Source: Bacteroides caecigallinarum (lineage in GTDB: Bacteria; Bacteroidota; Bacteroidia; Bacteroidales; Bacteroidaceae). From it: a stretch of DNA of 64,000 nt. The notes below the pieces were generated by a model that saw nothing but the letters and a program-made list of their open reading frames with translations, made no database searches and had not been told where the DNA came from. The DNA lies in NCBI RefSeq assembly GCF_021530995.1, contig NZ_JADYTF010000001.1, forward strand, positions 53,950 through 117,949. Direction: 5' to 3'. The first letter of the stretch is position 1. Each line of letters opens with the position of its first letter. The position numbers were made by a program, and so were the translations under genes. Of this stretch, positions 9,197 through 17,045 are shown piece after piece.

Positions 9197-10021
9197 TTAT
9201 TGTTTTATAATCAATTGTAACAACTCCTGAATAGATATTTTCCTATATTTAGAAGAAATCTCCGACTTCGCATCCCAGTCAGAATCTGTTCTTATACGTG
9301 ACAGTTTCATCGACAAAGAATACGTCTTGTCTGTACCTTCGGACTGCATTTCGACTGATTGCGGAAAAACGTCATTTCCCAACACTGTAAAATCCGCATA
9401 ACGACAATGAAGTGAATATGGCAAACCTTTTAGAGATATCACTGTCTCTTCCAGACGACCGTCGGTTGCTGATGTAAAAAAGCTGTATCCTATACGTTTT
9501 GTACCTTTCACCTGCAATTTTGCCTGGTTACCATACGGACTAAGATTAAATTTCTCAGCATCCGACTCCGACAGTTTTTCTCTTCCTGGAATAAATATTT
9601 CATTCAAAATCAGGGACTGAAGAATATTAAAGTCGAGTTCTGTATTAAGCATACTGCTCAGTTCTCCAAACCCCAGCTCAACATATTGCTTATTCATACG
9701 GTTGATAGCGAGAACCTTTTCAGGCGTAATATCTATTCTTGCCACTTCTATGCCAAGAAAAGGAGCAACTGTGATACGGATTATTTCGCCACGGCGTATA
9801 CGCATATTGGCATTCACGCTTATTGGTGATGCTGAACCGGTATTGAGTTCCAAACGAGTACGCGCTGTAAGATTCTGGCGCGATGGAGTCCACTCTATCA
9901 CCTTCTCCATATATTCGGTTCCAGAAAGTCCGCCTATCATTGTGTTACGCAGCGTGTTTCTGGAAGTAGAACATGAAGTCAGGATTAATATTAACAGGAA
10001 TAAATATTTGATTTGTTTCAT
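9197..10021 (-). CDS. DUF4292 lipoprotein
   Basis: 274 residues beginning with a lipoprotein signal (LILTSC, Cys17). The rest is a predicted beta-rich periplasmic domain that matches, from memory, the Bacteroidetes DUF4292 family; phrases such as ITVAPFLGIEVARIDITPEKVLAINRMNKQYV recall LolA/LolB-like half-barrel proteins that bind lipid or lipoprotein acyl chains, but this is inference. It sits 7 bp upstream of envC and 9 bp downstream of the TPR lipoprotein gene, so the three are almost certainly co-transcribed and co-translated. This cluster recurs in Bacteroidetes, suggesting a shared envelope job. No catalytic residues are apparent. Confidence 0.85.
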   Translation of the reverse strand: MKQIKYLFLLILILTSCSTSRNTLRNTMIGGLSGTEYMEKVIEWTPSRQNLTARTRLELNTGSASPISVNANMRIRRGEIIRITVAPFLGIEVARIDITPEKVLAINRMNKQYVELGFGELSSMLNTELDFNILQSLILNEIFIPGREKLSESDAEKFNLSPYGNQAKLQVKGTKRIGYSFFTSATDGRLEETVISLKGLPYSLHCRYADFTVLGNDVFPQSVEMQSEGTDKTYSLSMKLSRIRTDSDWDAKSEISSKYRKISIQELLQLIIKQ

Positions 10022-10030
10022 AACATACTA

Positions 10031-11809
10031 TTATTCAATATATCTGCGTAAAGCAATTTTCTGCTTCAGTCTTTTTATTTCTTTTTCCGGACGCGGAGTT
10101 GAACCGTCATCTGGCGAAGCCTCAATGTTTAATGCTTTCTTCCACAATTCCAAAGCCTTATCTTTTTCTCCAAGCTTATAGTAAATATCACCACAATGTT
10201 CCACTATTACCTGACTGCTATCGCCACCATTTTTCATTGCCTGTTCTATATATATACGGGCTTCAGTATATCTTCCTTTCTCAAACAATATCCATGCGTA
10301 TGTGTCAAGGTATGTAGAATTCTCTGGCTCAGCCTTGACCGTAATAAAGCTCATCTCTTCCGCTTTGTCAAGATTGGTACGTTCCACAGAAAGATAATAC
10401 GCATAATTGTTAAGCGTATTTATATTATTAGGATTATATACCAATGACGAATCGTAAGCTGCATATGCCTCAGCCTTCATCTCTCGTGAATGGTACAAAT
10501 CGCCGAGAATAGAATAAAAGTCGGAAGCAATATTCTTGTCACTCTTTTCATTTATCTGCTGTACTCCTTTATTGAACACTTCAAGTGCCTTGTCAGTCTG
10601 ATCCTTCTGATAATGAGCCAGTCCAAGATAGTAATAAAATTCCATGGCATCAGGATTATAGACAGTAGCAGGAGTTGCCACACGTATAACCTCATCCAGA
10701 TTATTATCCCTTATCGCATAACTAAGAAGCTGGAGCCTTGCAGGTTTGTTCTCAGGATCAAGACTCAAGACCTTATTGAGTACAGGAACAGATTCCTTCT
10801 CCATCTTCTTTGTAATCAGATACTGAGCATAAAGCATAGGAACATCAGCATTAGGCTGTTTCCTAGTAAGAATAGTTTCAAAGAGACGTATTATCTTCGT
10901 ACTGTCTCTGTCTGTCTGTTCAGACTTCATTATCAGCTGACGCATGAAATCCAACTTTAATTTGGTATCAACATTTTCATTAACAAGGATTGAATCAATC
11001 TGCATGTCATAAAGGCTGTCCTGTCCGGTTTTCTGATAATAGGAAGCCAATGATACCATAGCCGGAGCATAATCGGGCTCTTCTTTCAAAATATCCTGAT
11101 ATACCTTCAGAGCTTCATCATTGCGACCATTACTAAGATACACATCGCCAAGTACAGTACGATAACGCATATCATAAGGATACTCATCCACCAGTGACTG
11201 TATCTCACTAAAAGCTTTTTCCATATTGTCAAGCTGAAGATAAGCACGGAATTTCTCCATACTTATCTGCTCGGACTTACCATCGAGTTCCTCTATGCGG
11301 TCCAATGTTGTGACCAGACTCTCATAGCTCTTTGTACGACTGTAAAGATCGGCCAGCGAAAGCAAAGGTTCCAGACGTGAAGGAAATATCTGTGCCATAT
11401 CTTCATAAACGGAAATGGCCTTTAGCCAGTTCTGTTTTGACTGATAATATGATGCCAATGTCTGTTTATACCAAAAATTGGTATCATCCGAACGTACAGC
11501 CTGTTTAAGTGCCTCTTCTCCTTTCGATTCCTGCCCAAGAAACATATAGAATTGAGATATTTCATAAAGTACGGCAGCCGACCCGGGATAAATATCCAGG
11601 CAATGACTGTACAGCTGAAAGGCAGCGTCGTATTCACCTTTCTGCTTCATACGTACAGCTTCGAGAAAATAGTAATCAAACTTACGACGCTGCTCGTATG
11701 TCAATGGATCCTTAAGTTCCAATGAAGCATTATCCTTTACTGAAGACTTGTTTTTCAATGTTCCACAAGACGATAATAAAAGGATAACTATTAGGAGTAG
11801 ATATGGCAT
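10031..11809 (-). CDS. Tetratricopeptide-repeat lipoprotein
   Basis: 592 residues with a short lipoprotein signal (LLLSSC, Cys15), then TPR units almost to the C-terminus; clear copies include YFLEAVRMKQKGEYDAAFQL, VYQDILKEEPDYAPAMVSLA and YYLGLAHYQKDQTDKALEVF. It is likely an outer-membrane-anchored scaffold facing the periplasm. The partner is unknown, but the position between dut and DUF4292/envC suggests envelope assembly. The start ATG lies 3 nt after the dut stop, and a strong Shine-Dalgarno sequence is formed by the last codons of dut. This is exceptional in a Bacteroidetes genome and supports the chosen start and translational coupling. Confidence 0.9.
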   Translation of the reverse strand: MPYLLLIVILLLSSCGTLKNKSSVKDNASLELKDPLTYEQRRKFDYYFLEAVRMKQKGEYDAAFQLYSHCLDIYPGSAAVLYEISQFYMFLGQESKGEEALKQAVRSDDTNFWYKQTLASYYQSKQNWLKAISVYEDMAQIFPSRLEPLLSLADLYSRTKSYESLVTTLDRIEELDGKSEQISMEKFRAYLQLDNMEKAFSEIQSLVDEYPYDMRYRTVLGDVYLSNGRNDEALKVYQDILKEEPDYAPAMVSLASYYQKTGQDSLYDMQIDSILVNENVDTKLKLDFMRQLIMKSEQTDRDSTKIIRLFETILTRKQPNADVPMLYAQYLITKKMEKESVPVLNKVLSLDPENKPARLQLLSYAIRDNNLDEVIRVATPATVYNPDAMEFYYYLGLAHYQKDQTDKALEVFNKGVQQINEKSDKNIASDFYSILGDLYHSREMKAEAYAAYDSSLVYNPNNINTLNNYAYYLSVERTNLDKAEEMSFITVKAEPENSTYLDTYAWILFEKGRYTEARIYIEQAMKNGGDSSQVIVEHCGDIYYKLGEKDKALELWKKALNIEASPDDGSTPRPEKEIKRLKQKIALRRYIE

Positions 11810-11812
11810 TTT

Positions 11813-11822
11813 TCACCTCCTT
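11813..11822 (-). promoter_or_regulatory. Strong Shine-Dalgarno site inside the dut stop region
   Basis: On the minus strand the last dut codons read GGA AGG AGG TGA, giving GGAAGGAGGTGA just upstream of the ATG at 11809. Conserved residues of the dUTPase C-terminus (SGRR) and the ribosome-binding site of the next gene therefore share the same bases. Confidence 0.75.
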
Positions 11823-12247
11823 CCGCTATGTCCGAAACCACCGGTTCCGCGTTCAGTATCATCCAATGTATCAGTCTCTTCCCATTCAGCCTGTTCGTGA
11901 CGAGCTATTACCATTTGGGCTATACGTTCACCATCCTCTATAATGAAAGGTTCAGCCGACAGATTTGCAAGAATAATACATATCTCACCTCTATAATCGG
12001 CATCAATAGTGCCGGGACTGTTCAATACTGTAATTCCTTTCTTTATTGCAAGACCACTGCGCGGACGAACCTGAGCCTCATATCCTGCAGGCAGAGCCAT
12101 AAACAAACCGGTAGGAACAAGACAACGCTGAAGAGGTTGAAGAGTTATAGGAGTATCAAGATTGGCACGAAGATCAAGACCTGCCGAAAGAGGAGTTGCA
12201 TACTGCGGCAACGGATGTTTTGACTTATTGATAATTTTAATTTTCAT
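11813..12247 (-). CDS. dut: Deoxyuridine 5'-triphosphate nucleotidohydrolase (dUTPase)
   Basis: A 144-residue trimeric-type dUTPase with all the expected motifs: motif 1 AGLDLRA, motif 2 RPRSGLAIK, motif 3 [11 protein letters not shown], motif 4 RIAQMVI and the C-terminal glycine-rich motif 5 [11 protein letters not shown]. It hydrolyses dUTP to dUMP and pyrophosphate in the cytoplasm, keeping uracil out of DNA and supplying dUMP for thymidylate synthesis. Length is normal for the family. It is the first gene of a four-gene operon that otherwise encodes envelope proteins, and its final codons double as the ribosome-binding site of the TPR gene. Confidence 0.97.
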   Translation of the reverse strand: MKIKIINKSKHPLPQYATPLSAGLDLRANLDTPITLQPLQRCLVPTGLFMALPAGYEAQVRPRSGLAIKKGITVLNSPGTIDADYRGEICIILANLSAEPFIIEDGERIAQMVIARHEQAEWEETDTLDDTERGTGGFGHSGRR

Positions 12248-12301
12248 ACTGTTGATGTTTTTATGGACACAAAGTAAATAGAAATATTTTATTTCTCAAA
12301 A

Positions 12302-13633
12302 TCAAACTGCCGGCAGGCTGTTACCATTAATCTTTCTATACAAATCAAGTGCATAAACATCAGTCATTCCGGATATATAATCCAGAACCGCAATAATCCT
12401 TCCGTAAAGTGACGGAGCTGATATATCGTATTGAGTAGAAACTCGATTTATAAGGAGTTGGGAATAGGCTTTTTCCGGATAACGTACCGCATCTATCATC
12501 AAATCTGTCAGTGTAGACATAACCTTGTAACCGGCCAACTCAATATCAACAACATCCTTCGAGCAATATATACGGCTGAATGCTGTACGCGAACATGCCT
12601 CATATGCTTTTCTCACATGTTCATCCATGTGATTAATAAGCGGCCCGGAGAATGTACCGGCAAGTATATTTTCTTCATTTTCAACAAAGGCACGTGTACA
12701 TTCTTTTATCAGGATACCAATAGCCGTACTGCGAAGATAGGCTATCTGTTCGTTAGTATCAGTAACCATAGAACATATCATATCAGTACGTTCCAGCCTT
12801 TCCTTGGATAGGAATCCTCTATACAGCTGTTTTGTTTCTTCTGTTGTCAATATCTTCAGTTTATGTGCATCTTCTATATCCATCATCTGGTAGCATATAT
12901 CATCGGCAGCTTCAACAAGATAAACCAGTGGATAACGGGCATACCTGACAGGTTCACCTTCGCCACTCAGACGAATTATACCCAGTTCTTCAGCAATTTT
13001 TCTGAAAGAATCTTCTTCAGTCAGGAAAAAGCCGAATTTCTGCTTAGCACCGGCTAGTGTGGATGAATAAGGATATTTGACTATTGAAGCCAATGTAGAA
13101 TATGTCATAACGAAACCTCCCTGACGTCGCCCTTTAAACTGATGTGTAAGCAGACGGAAGGCATTAGCGTTACCTTCGAAATGGATTATATCATTCCATT
13201 CTTCAGAAGTGAGCAAATCCTTTAGAATCAAGCCATTACCTTCAGAAAAATATGTACCTATAGCTTTCTCTCCGGAATGTCCGAAAGGAGGATTACCCAA
13301 ATCATGGGCCAGACACGCAGCCGAAACGATAGCTCCTATTTCGCTAATATGAGTATCAGATAGTTCCGGATGTTTGCGAAGCAGTCTTTGTGAAACTTCA
13401 TTGCCTAAAGAACGTCCTACACACGAAACTTCCAAACTGTGGGTAAGACGATTATGAACAAAGATGCTCCCCGGCAACGGGAACACCTGAGTTTTGTTTT
13501 GCAGGCGCCGAAAAGGAGCCGAAAAAATCAGACGGTCATAATCGCGCTGAAATTCAGTTCTGTCATCTTTTCTAGCTTCATGAAGATGTTCAAGACCAAA
13601 TCTTTTATTTGAAATTAATTGTTGCCAATTCAT
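12302..13633 (-). CDS. dgt: Deoxyguanosinetriphosphate triphosphohydrolase-like protein (HD domain)
   Basis: The protein carries the HD metal-binding pattern: RLTHSLEVS (first His), AACLAHDLGNPPFGHSGE (His-Asp pair) and a later Asp in LVEAADDICY. It belongs to the dGTPase family that removes triphosphate from dNTPs, mainly dGTP, lowering dNTP pools. I take the start at 13633 (MNWQQLISNKRFG; 443 aa) rather than an in-frame Met at 13660, because 13633 lies just after the glsB stop (4 bp gap) and begins with family-like sequence. The longer start would overlap glsB. It is the last gene of the glsA-glsB-dgt run. Substrate specificity cannot be fixed from sequence. Confidence 0.93.
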   Translation of the reverse strand: MNWQQLISNKRFGLEHLHEARKDDRTEFQRDYDRLIFSAPFRRLQNKTQVFPLPGSIFVHNRLTHSLEVSCVGRSLGNEVSQRLLRKHPELSDTHISEIGAIVSAACLAHDLGNPPFGHSGEKAIGTYFSEGNGLILKDLLTSEEWNDIIHFEGNANAFRLLTHQFKGRRQGGFVMTYSTLASIVKYPYSSTLAGAKQKFGFFLTEEDSFRKIAEELGIIRLSGEGEPVRYARYPLVYLVEAADDICYQMMDIEDAHKLKILTTEETKQLYRGFLSKERLERTDMICSMVTDTNEQIAYLRSTAIGILIKECTRAFVENEENILAGTFSGPLINHMDEHVRKAYEACSRTAFSRIYCSKDVVDIELAGYKVMSTLTDLMIDAVRYPEKAYSQLLINRVSTQYDISAPSLYGRIIAVLDYISGMTDVYALDLYRKINGNSLPAV

Positions 13634-13637
13634 GATT

Positions 13638-14615
13638 TCAGCTAACCACCGGATTTGCACCTGATGTTATATTCAAAGCTTCCGGATGTTCTTTAATATA
13701 TGATTCTATATGACGTACACGTTTTTCTTCCAATATTTCATCTACCGCTATAAGTATACCTGTTTCTTCCACATCTCCAAAACCATAATTAATAGCAGTA
13801 CCGAACATACGCATTGTAGGCGACAAACTCATATATGCATTTACCAATGGAGGTATATTATATCCTAATTTGCGGACCTCAGTATTCAATATCTTATAAT
13901 CTTCCTTAAAAGTATTACAGCAGAAAAGCTTCTCCAACTGTTTAACATCAGTTTCAATCTCAAGAGGCTGAACCGGAGTAATCAAAGCATCTGGATCGCT
14001 GAAATGCTTATTAAGGAAATAAAGAATCATATCGCGTCCGTAACGGTTATAACTTGGATACATAGTCATCTTACCGAAATAATATTTCATCTTAGGATTT
14101 ATAACCGTCAATGCACCAAGACCATCCCAAAGATTATCCAAGGCAAAAAGTCCTTTAGAACCGGCACGGCTAGACTGATATTCCAATGTAACGAAAGAAC
14201 GTCCCAACTCTACCGTATAAGGCATATATTCTTTCAGGAATTTCTCTGAAAAATTAAACATGTGAGCTGTAGCCAACACAGGTTTTCCGTGTTCATCAAA
14301 TTCCACTTCATCACCAAACAAATAGCGATAACCTCCCAAAATTTCTTCTGCGTCAGGATTCCATACGACCAACTGCTTGTATGGATTCTCCATCAAATCA
14401 TATTCATCCAAATCAAGAGACTTACCTGTACCCCCCCCAGCTTCGCGAAATGCTATTTCACGCAGACGTCCAATCTCCTTCAATACATTAGGAGAATCTT
14501 TCCAAGTAACAATATATATTTCGTTATGACTCTTATTTGTAAATCTTAAACGTTTTTCCTCTGTCAATTCCGATTTCAATATTTCTTTATCAATCGGAGC
14601 AATAATATCTTCCAT
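13638..14615 (-). CDS. glsB: GNAT-type N-acyltransferase, probable glycine-lipid synthase subunit GlsB
   Basis: 325 residues of the hemolysin/OlsB-like acyltransferase family: WKDSPNVLKEIGRLREIAFRE, AGGGTGKSLDLDEYD, and ELGRSFVTLEYQ are the conserved blocks. In Bacteroides thetaiotaomicron a homologous adjacent pair (glsB, glsA) makes glycine lipids; GlsB N-acylates glycine with a 3-hydroxy fatty acid. The product is cytoplasmic or membrane-peripheral (no signal peptide). It lies 36 bp downstream of glsA and 4 bp upstream of dgt. A run of eight G (minus strand, 14431-14438) encodes AGGG near codon 60 and is a possible slippage site. Assignment rests on family and pairing; an ornithine-lipid role is the alternative. 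Confidence 0.85.
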   Translation of the reverse strand: MEDIIAPIDKEILKSELTEEKRLRFTNKSHNEIYIVTWKDSPNVLKEIGRLREIAFREAGGGTGKSLDLDEYDLMENPYKQLVVWNPDAEEILGGYRYLFGDEVEFDEHGKPVLATAHMFNFSEKFLKEYMPYTVELGRSFVTLEYQSSRAGSKGLFALDNLWDGLGALTVINPKMKYYFGKMTMYPSYNRYGRDMILYFLNKHFSDPDALITPVQPLEIETDVKQLEKLFCCNTFKEDYKILNTEVRKLGYNIPPLVNAYMSLSPTMRMFGTAINYGFGDVEETGILIAVDEILEEKRVRHIESYIKEHPEALNITSGANPVVS

Positions 14616-14651
14616 ATATTTCCTCTATATTCTTGTTTTTTCTCTGTAAAG

Positions 14652-15470
14652 CTATAATTTATATACCAAATCGCGTACATATTCAGCCCATCCCGCATGC
14701 GAACGGGTTTTATCAAAAGTCTGCCATGGTATTGGTTTTCCGATCGTTATCTTAAAAGTTTTATGCCTGTTTTTATACATTTCGTCAGCCAAATACAACA
14801 TAGCTATATTAAATTTTATCCCAAAGAACTTACATAAGTTGGCCAAATTGTAAAAGAAATCTGAATTACGACCTTCAAAATGAATAGGAACTACGTCACG
14901 ATGAGTTTCTATACTTTTTGAAATGAATGTTTTCTTCCATTCCAAGTCTCTTATTACGCCATTATTCCTTCTGGAACATAATCCTGCGGGGAACATTATA
15001 ATGTGTTCATTGGAACGAAAACCTGCTTCAACCATGCGTGGAAAATCTCTTGATTGAGAACCTGTTTTATTTATTGGAATACACAGAGGAGCCAATCCAT
15101 GAAGATTCATCAATAAATCGTTTACCAGATATTTAATTCTACCATTGTAATGTTTACCTAAAACATAACCTAAGGCAATACCATCCTGTCCCCCTAGAGG
15201 ATGGTTTGAAACAAAAGTACACAATCCCGTTTCAGGCAAGTTTTCAACACCTTCCACTTCAAGTTTAATATCAAGATACTCCATACAAGCTTCAAGGAAA
15301 TCGACTCCTGTCTTATCAGAAACACTTGATAAAAAACTGTTTATTTCATCCTGATGAACTATACGCTTAAGATAAGAAACTACAAAACGAGGAACACGGC
15401 GAGCTTTCTTGCCTGCCTTATCCTTTAAAATTTTGTCTATATCAATCAGAAATACGGAATTGTCTGACAT
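14652..15470 (-). CDS. glsA: Lysophospholipid-type O-acyltransferase, probable GlsA
   Basis: 272 residues with the PlsC-like acyltransferase motif NHPLGGQDG (about residues 89-97), a second block MFPAGLCSRR and a third VPIHFEGRNS. These are the catalytic His/Asp and substrate-binding blocks of the AGPAT family. In the glycine-lipid pathway GlsA adds the second fatty acid, by O-acylation of the hydroxy acyl chain placed by GlsB. It is first in the glsA-glsB-dgt operon, with a promoter box at 15502-15509. No signal peptide; probably associates with the inner face of the cytoplasmic membrane. A general 1-acylglycerol-3-phosphate acyltransferase role is the alternative. Confidence 0.85.
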   Translation of the reverse strand: MSDNSVFLIDIDKILKDKAGKKARRVPRFVVSYLKRIVHQDEINSFLSSVSDKTGVDFLEACMEYLDIKLEVEGVENLPETGLCTFVSNHPLGGQDGIALGYVLGKHYNGRIKYLVNDLLMNLHGLAPLCIPINKTGSQSRDFPRMVEAGFRSNEHIIMFPAGLCSRRNNGVIRDLEWKKTFISKSIETHRDVVPIHFEGRNSDFFYNLANLCKFFGIKFNIAMLYLADEMYKNRHKTFKITIGKPIPWQTFDKTRSHAGWAEYVRDLVYKL

Positions 15471-15762
15471 AAGCCTTCTTGTTTTTTCGGGTTATTCAGC
15501 GCAAAAATAGTGTATCTTTTGCAAAAAGTTACATTTTAGTGGAAAAAATACACAATAACATGCTAAAAAATATATGACAACACATTTTCAGACACTTTTT
15601 TTACATTTGTTTTAAACAATATTCATTTTTGAAATCATATCATCATACCTGTTGATAACTTTTGGAAAGATTTTCAGATTTTCATACGTTGATTTTGTAA
15701 GTAAATTTATAATTTTACGCCTAATTTGGATAATAAGGTATAAAGCTAAAAAAAAGACATTT
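15471..15762. other. Divergent intergenic region upstream of the division/cell-wall cluster; no mraZ
   Basis: 292 bp between glsA (-) and rsmH (+). It is very AT-rich. It holds the glsA promoter box on the minus strand and an unresolved promoter for the plus-strand cluster. No reading frame in it resembles MraZ (about 150 aa), which is the usual first gene of this cluster, and the gap is too short to hold one. Confidence 0.7.
15502..15509 (-). promoter_or_regulatory. Bacteroidetes -7 box for glsA-glsB-dgt
   Basis: Minus strand TATTTTTG matches TAnnTTTG, about 30 bp upstream of the glsA start. No convincing -33 TTTG at normal spacing. Confidence 0.45.
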
Positions 15763-16677
15763 ATGGACGATGTAAAACAGACATATCATATACCGGTACT
15801 ACTTGACGAAAGCATAAACGGCCTGGACTTGAAAAAAGGAGGTATTTATGTTGATGTCACTTTTGGTGGTGGAGGACATTCGAAAGAGATTTTAAAAAGG
15901 ATGGACGAGACCTGCAAACTTTACAGTTTTGACCAGGATGAAGATGCAGAAAGTAACATCGTCAATGACAGTAGATTCACATTCGTAAGAAGTAATTTCA
16001 GGTATCTAAAAAACTTTTTAAAATACTATGGAATTACTGAAGTGGATGGAATTTTGGCAGATTTAGGAGTTTCGTCACATCACTTCGACGACTCTGAAAG
16101 AGGATTTTCATTCCGTTTTGAAGGCAAACTGGATATGCGAATGAACAAAAGATCCGGCATGACCGCCTCCGATATAATAAACACTTACGAAGAAGAGAAG
16201 CTGGCTGATATCTTTTATTTATACGGAGAATTAAAGAACAGTAGGAAGCTGGCTGCTACTCTTGTAAAAAGAAGAACTACAAAACAGTTTGAAACTATAG
16301 GAGACTTTTTGGATGTAATAAAGCCTCTTTATGGAAGAGAGAGAGAAAAAAAAGAATTGGCAAAAGTTTTCCAAGCTCTCAGGATAGAAGTGAACCATGA
16401 AATGGAAGCATTAAAAGAAATGCTTATGGCTGCTTCGGAAATTTTAAAACCAGGTGGAAGACTTTCGGTTATCACATATCATTCGTTGGAAGACAGGATG
16501 GTTAAAAACATTATGAAAACCGGGAATATAGAAGGGAAAACGGAACAAGACTTTTTCGGGAACGTGAAAACTCCGTTCAAGATTATAAACAATAAAGTCA
16601 TAGTACCGACAGACAATGAAATAGAGACAAATCCAAGATCGAGAAGTGCAAAACTAAGGATAGCGGAAAAGAAATAA
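15763..16677 (+). CDS. rsmH: 16S rRNA (cytosine1402-N4)-methyltransferase RsmH
   Basis: The protein starts MDDVKQTYHIPVLLDES, the usual RsmH opening; the in-frame extension upstream to 15652 lacks family similarity and is rejected. The SAM-binding motif VDVTFGGGGHSKEIL, the block ILADLGVSSHHFDD, and the C-terminal SRSAKLRIAEK are all present in 304 residues, a normal length. It methylates N4 of C1402 in 16S rRNA near the decoding centre. It is the first gene of the division/cell-wall cluster, 11 bp before the FtsL-like gene. The usual preceding mraZ gene is absent. Confidence 0.97.
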   Translation: MDDVKQTYHIPVLLDESINGLDLKKGGIYVDVTFGGGGHSKEILKRMDETCKLYSFDQDEDAESNIVNDSRFTFVRSNFRYLKNFLKYYGITEVDGILADLGVSSHHFDDSERGFSFRFEGKLDMRMNKRSGMTASDIINTYEEEKLADIFYLYGELKNSRKLAATLVKRRTTKQFETIGDFLDVIKPLYGREREKKELAKVFQALRIEVNHEMEALKEMLMAASEILKPGGRLSVITYHSLEDRMVKNIMKTGNIEGKTEQDFFGNVKTPFKIINNKVIVPTDNEIETNPRSRSAKLRIAEKK

Positions 16678-16688
16678 ATAGATAGAAT

Positions 16689-17045
16689 ATGGGTAACAAA
16701 GATAATTCAAACAACGGACAGAAAAATTCCGGTATAACATGGAAAAGTATTCTTGGAGGTGATATTCTAGCCCATGATTTCTTTAGAAGACAGGTAAATC
16801 TGCTATGTCTGATTGTAGTACTGACTATAGTATATATCGACAACAGATATTCCAGCCAAAGAGAAATGATTGAAATAGATAAGCTTAAGAAAGAGCTGAC
16901 GGATATTAAATACGATGCCCTGACTATTTCATCCGAACTGACAGAAAAGAGTCGCCAATCGAGAATAGAGACCTACATATCAGAGAAAGGCACTCCACTT
17001 GAGACTTCTGCCAAACCACCATATTTGATTAAGGAGGATTATTAA
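16689..17045 (+). CDS. ftsL: FtsL-like septum protein
   Basis: 118 residues: a basic cytoplasmic segment, one transmembrane helix (about residues 36-53, LLCLIVVLTIVYI), then an extracytoplasmic coiled-coil segment rich in Glu/Lys/Leu. This is the topology of FtsL, and the gene holds the FtsL position between rsmH and ftsI. FtsL bridges FtsQ and the FtsW/FtsI synthase at the septum. Sequence conservation is low in this family, so the name rests on topology plus position. Its stop codon shares a base with the ftsI start (TAATG), showing translational coupling. Confidence 0.85.
   Translation: MGNKDNSNNGQKNSGITWKSILGGDILAHDFFRRQVNLLCLIVVLTIVYIDNRYSSQREMIEIDKLKKELTDIKYDALTISSELTEKSRQSRIETYISEKGTPLETSAKPPYLIKEDY

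Noticed and set aside
13634..13660. Longer start for dgt
   Set aside because: It would overlap glsB, whereas ATG 13633 gives the normal family start 4 bp after glsB.
15652..15762. N-terminal extension of RsmH
   Set aside because: No family similarity before MDDVKQTYHIPVLL.
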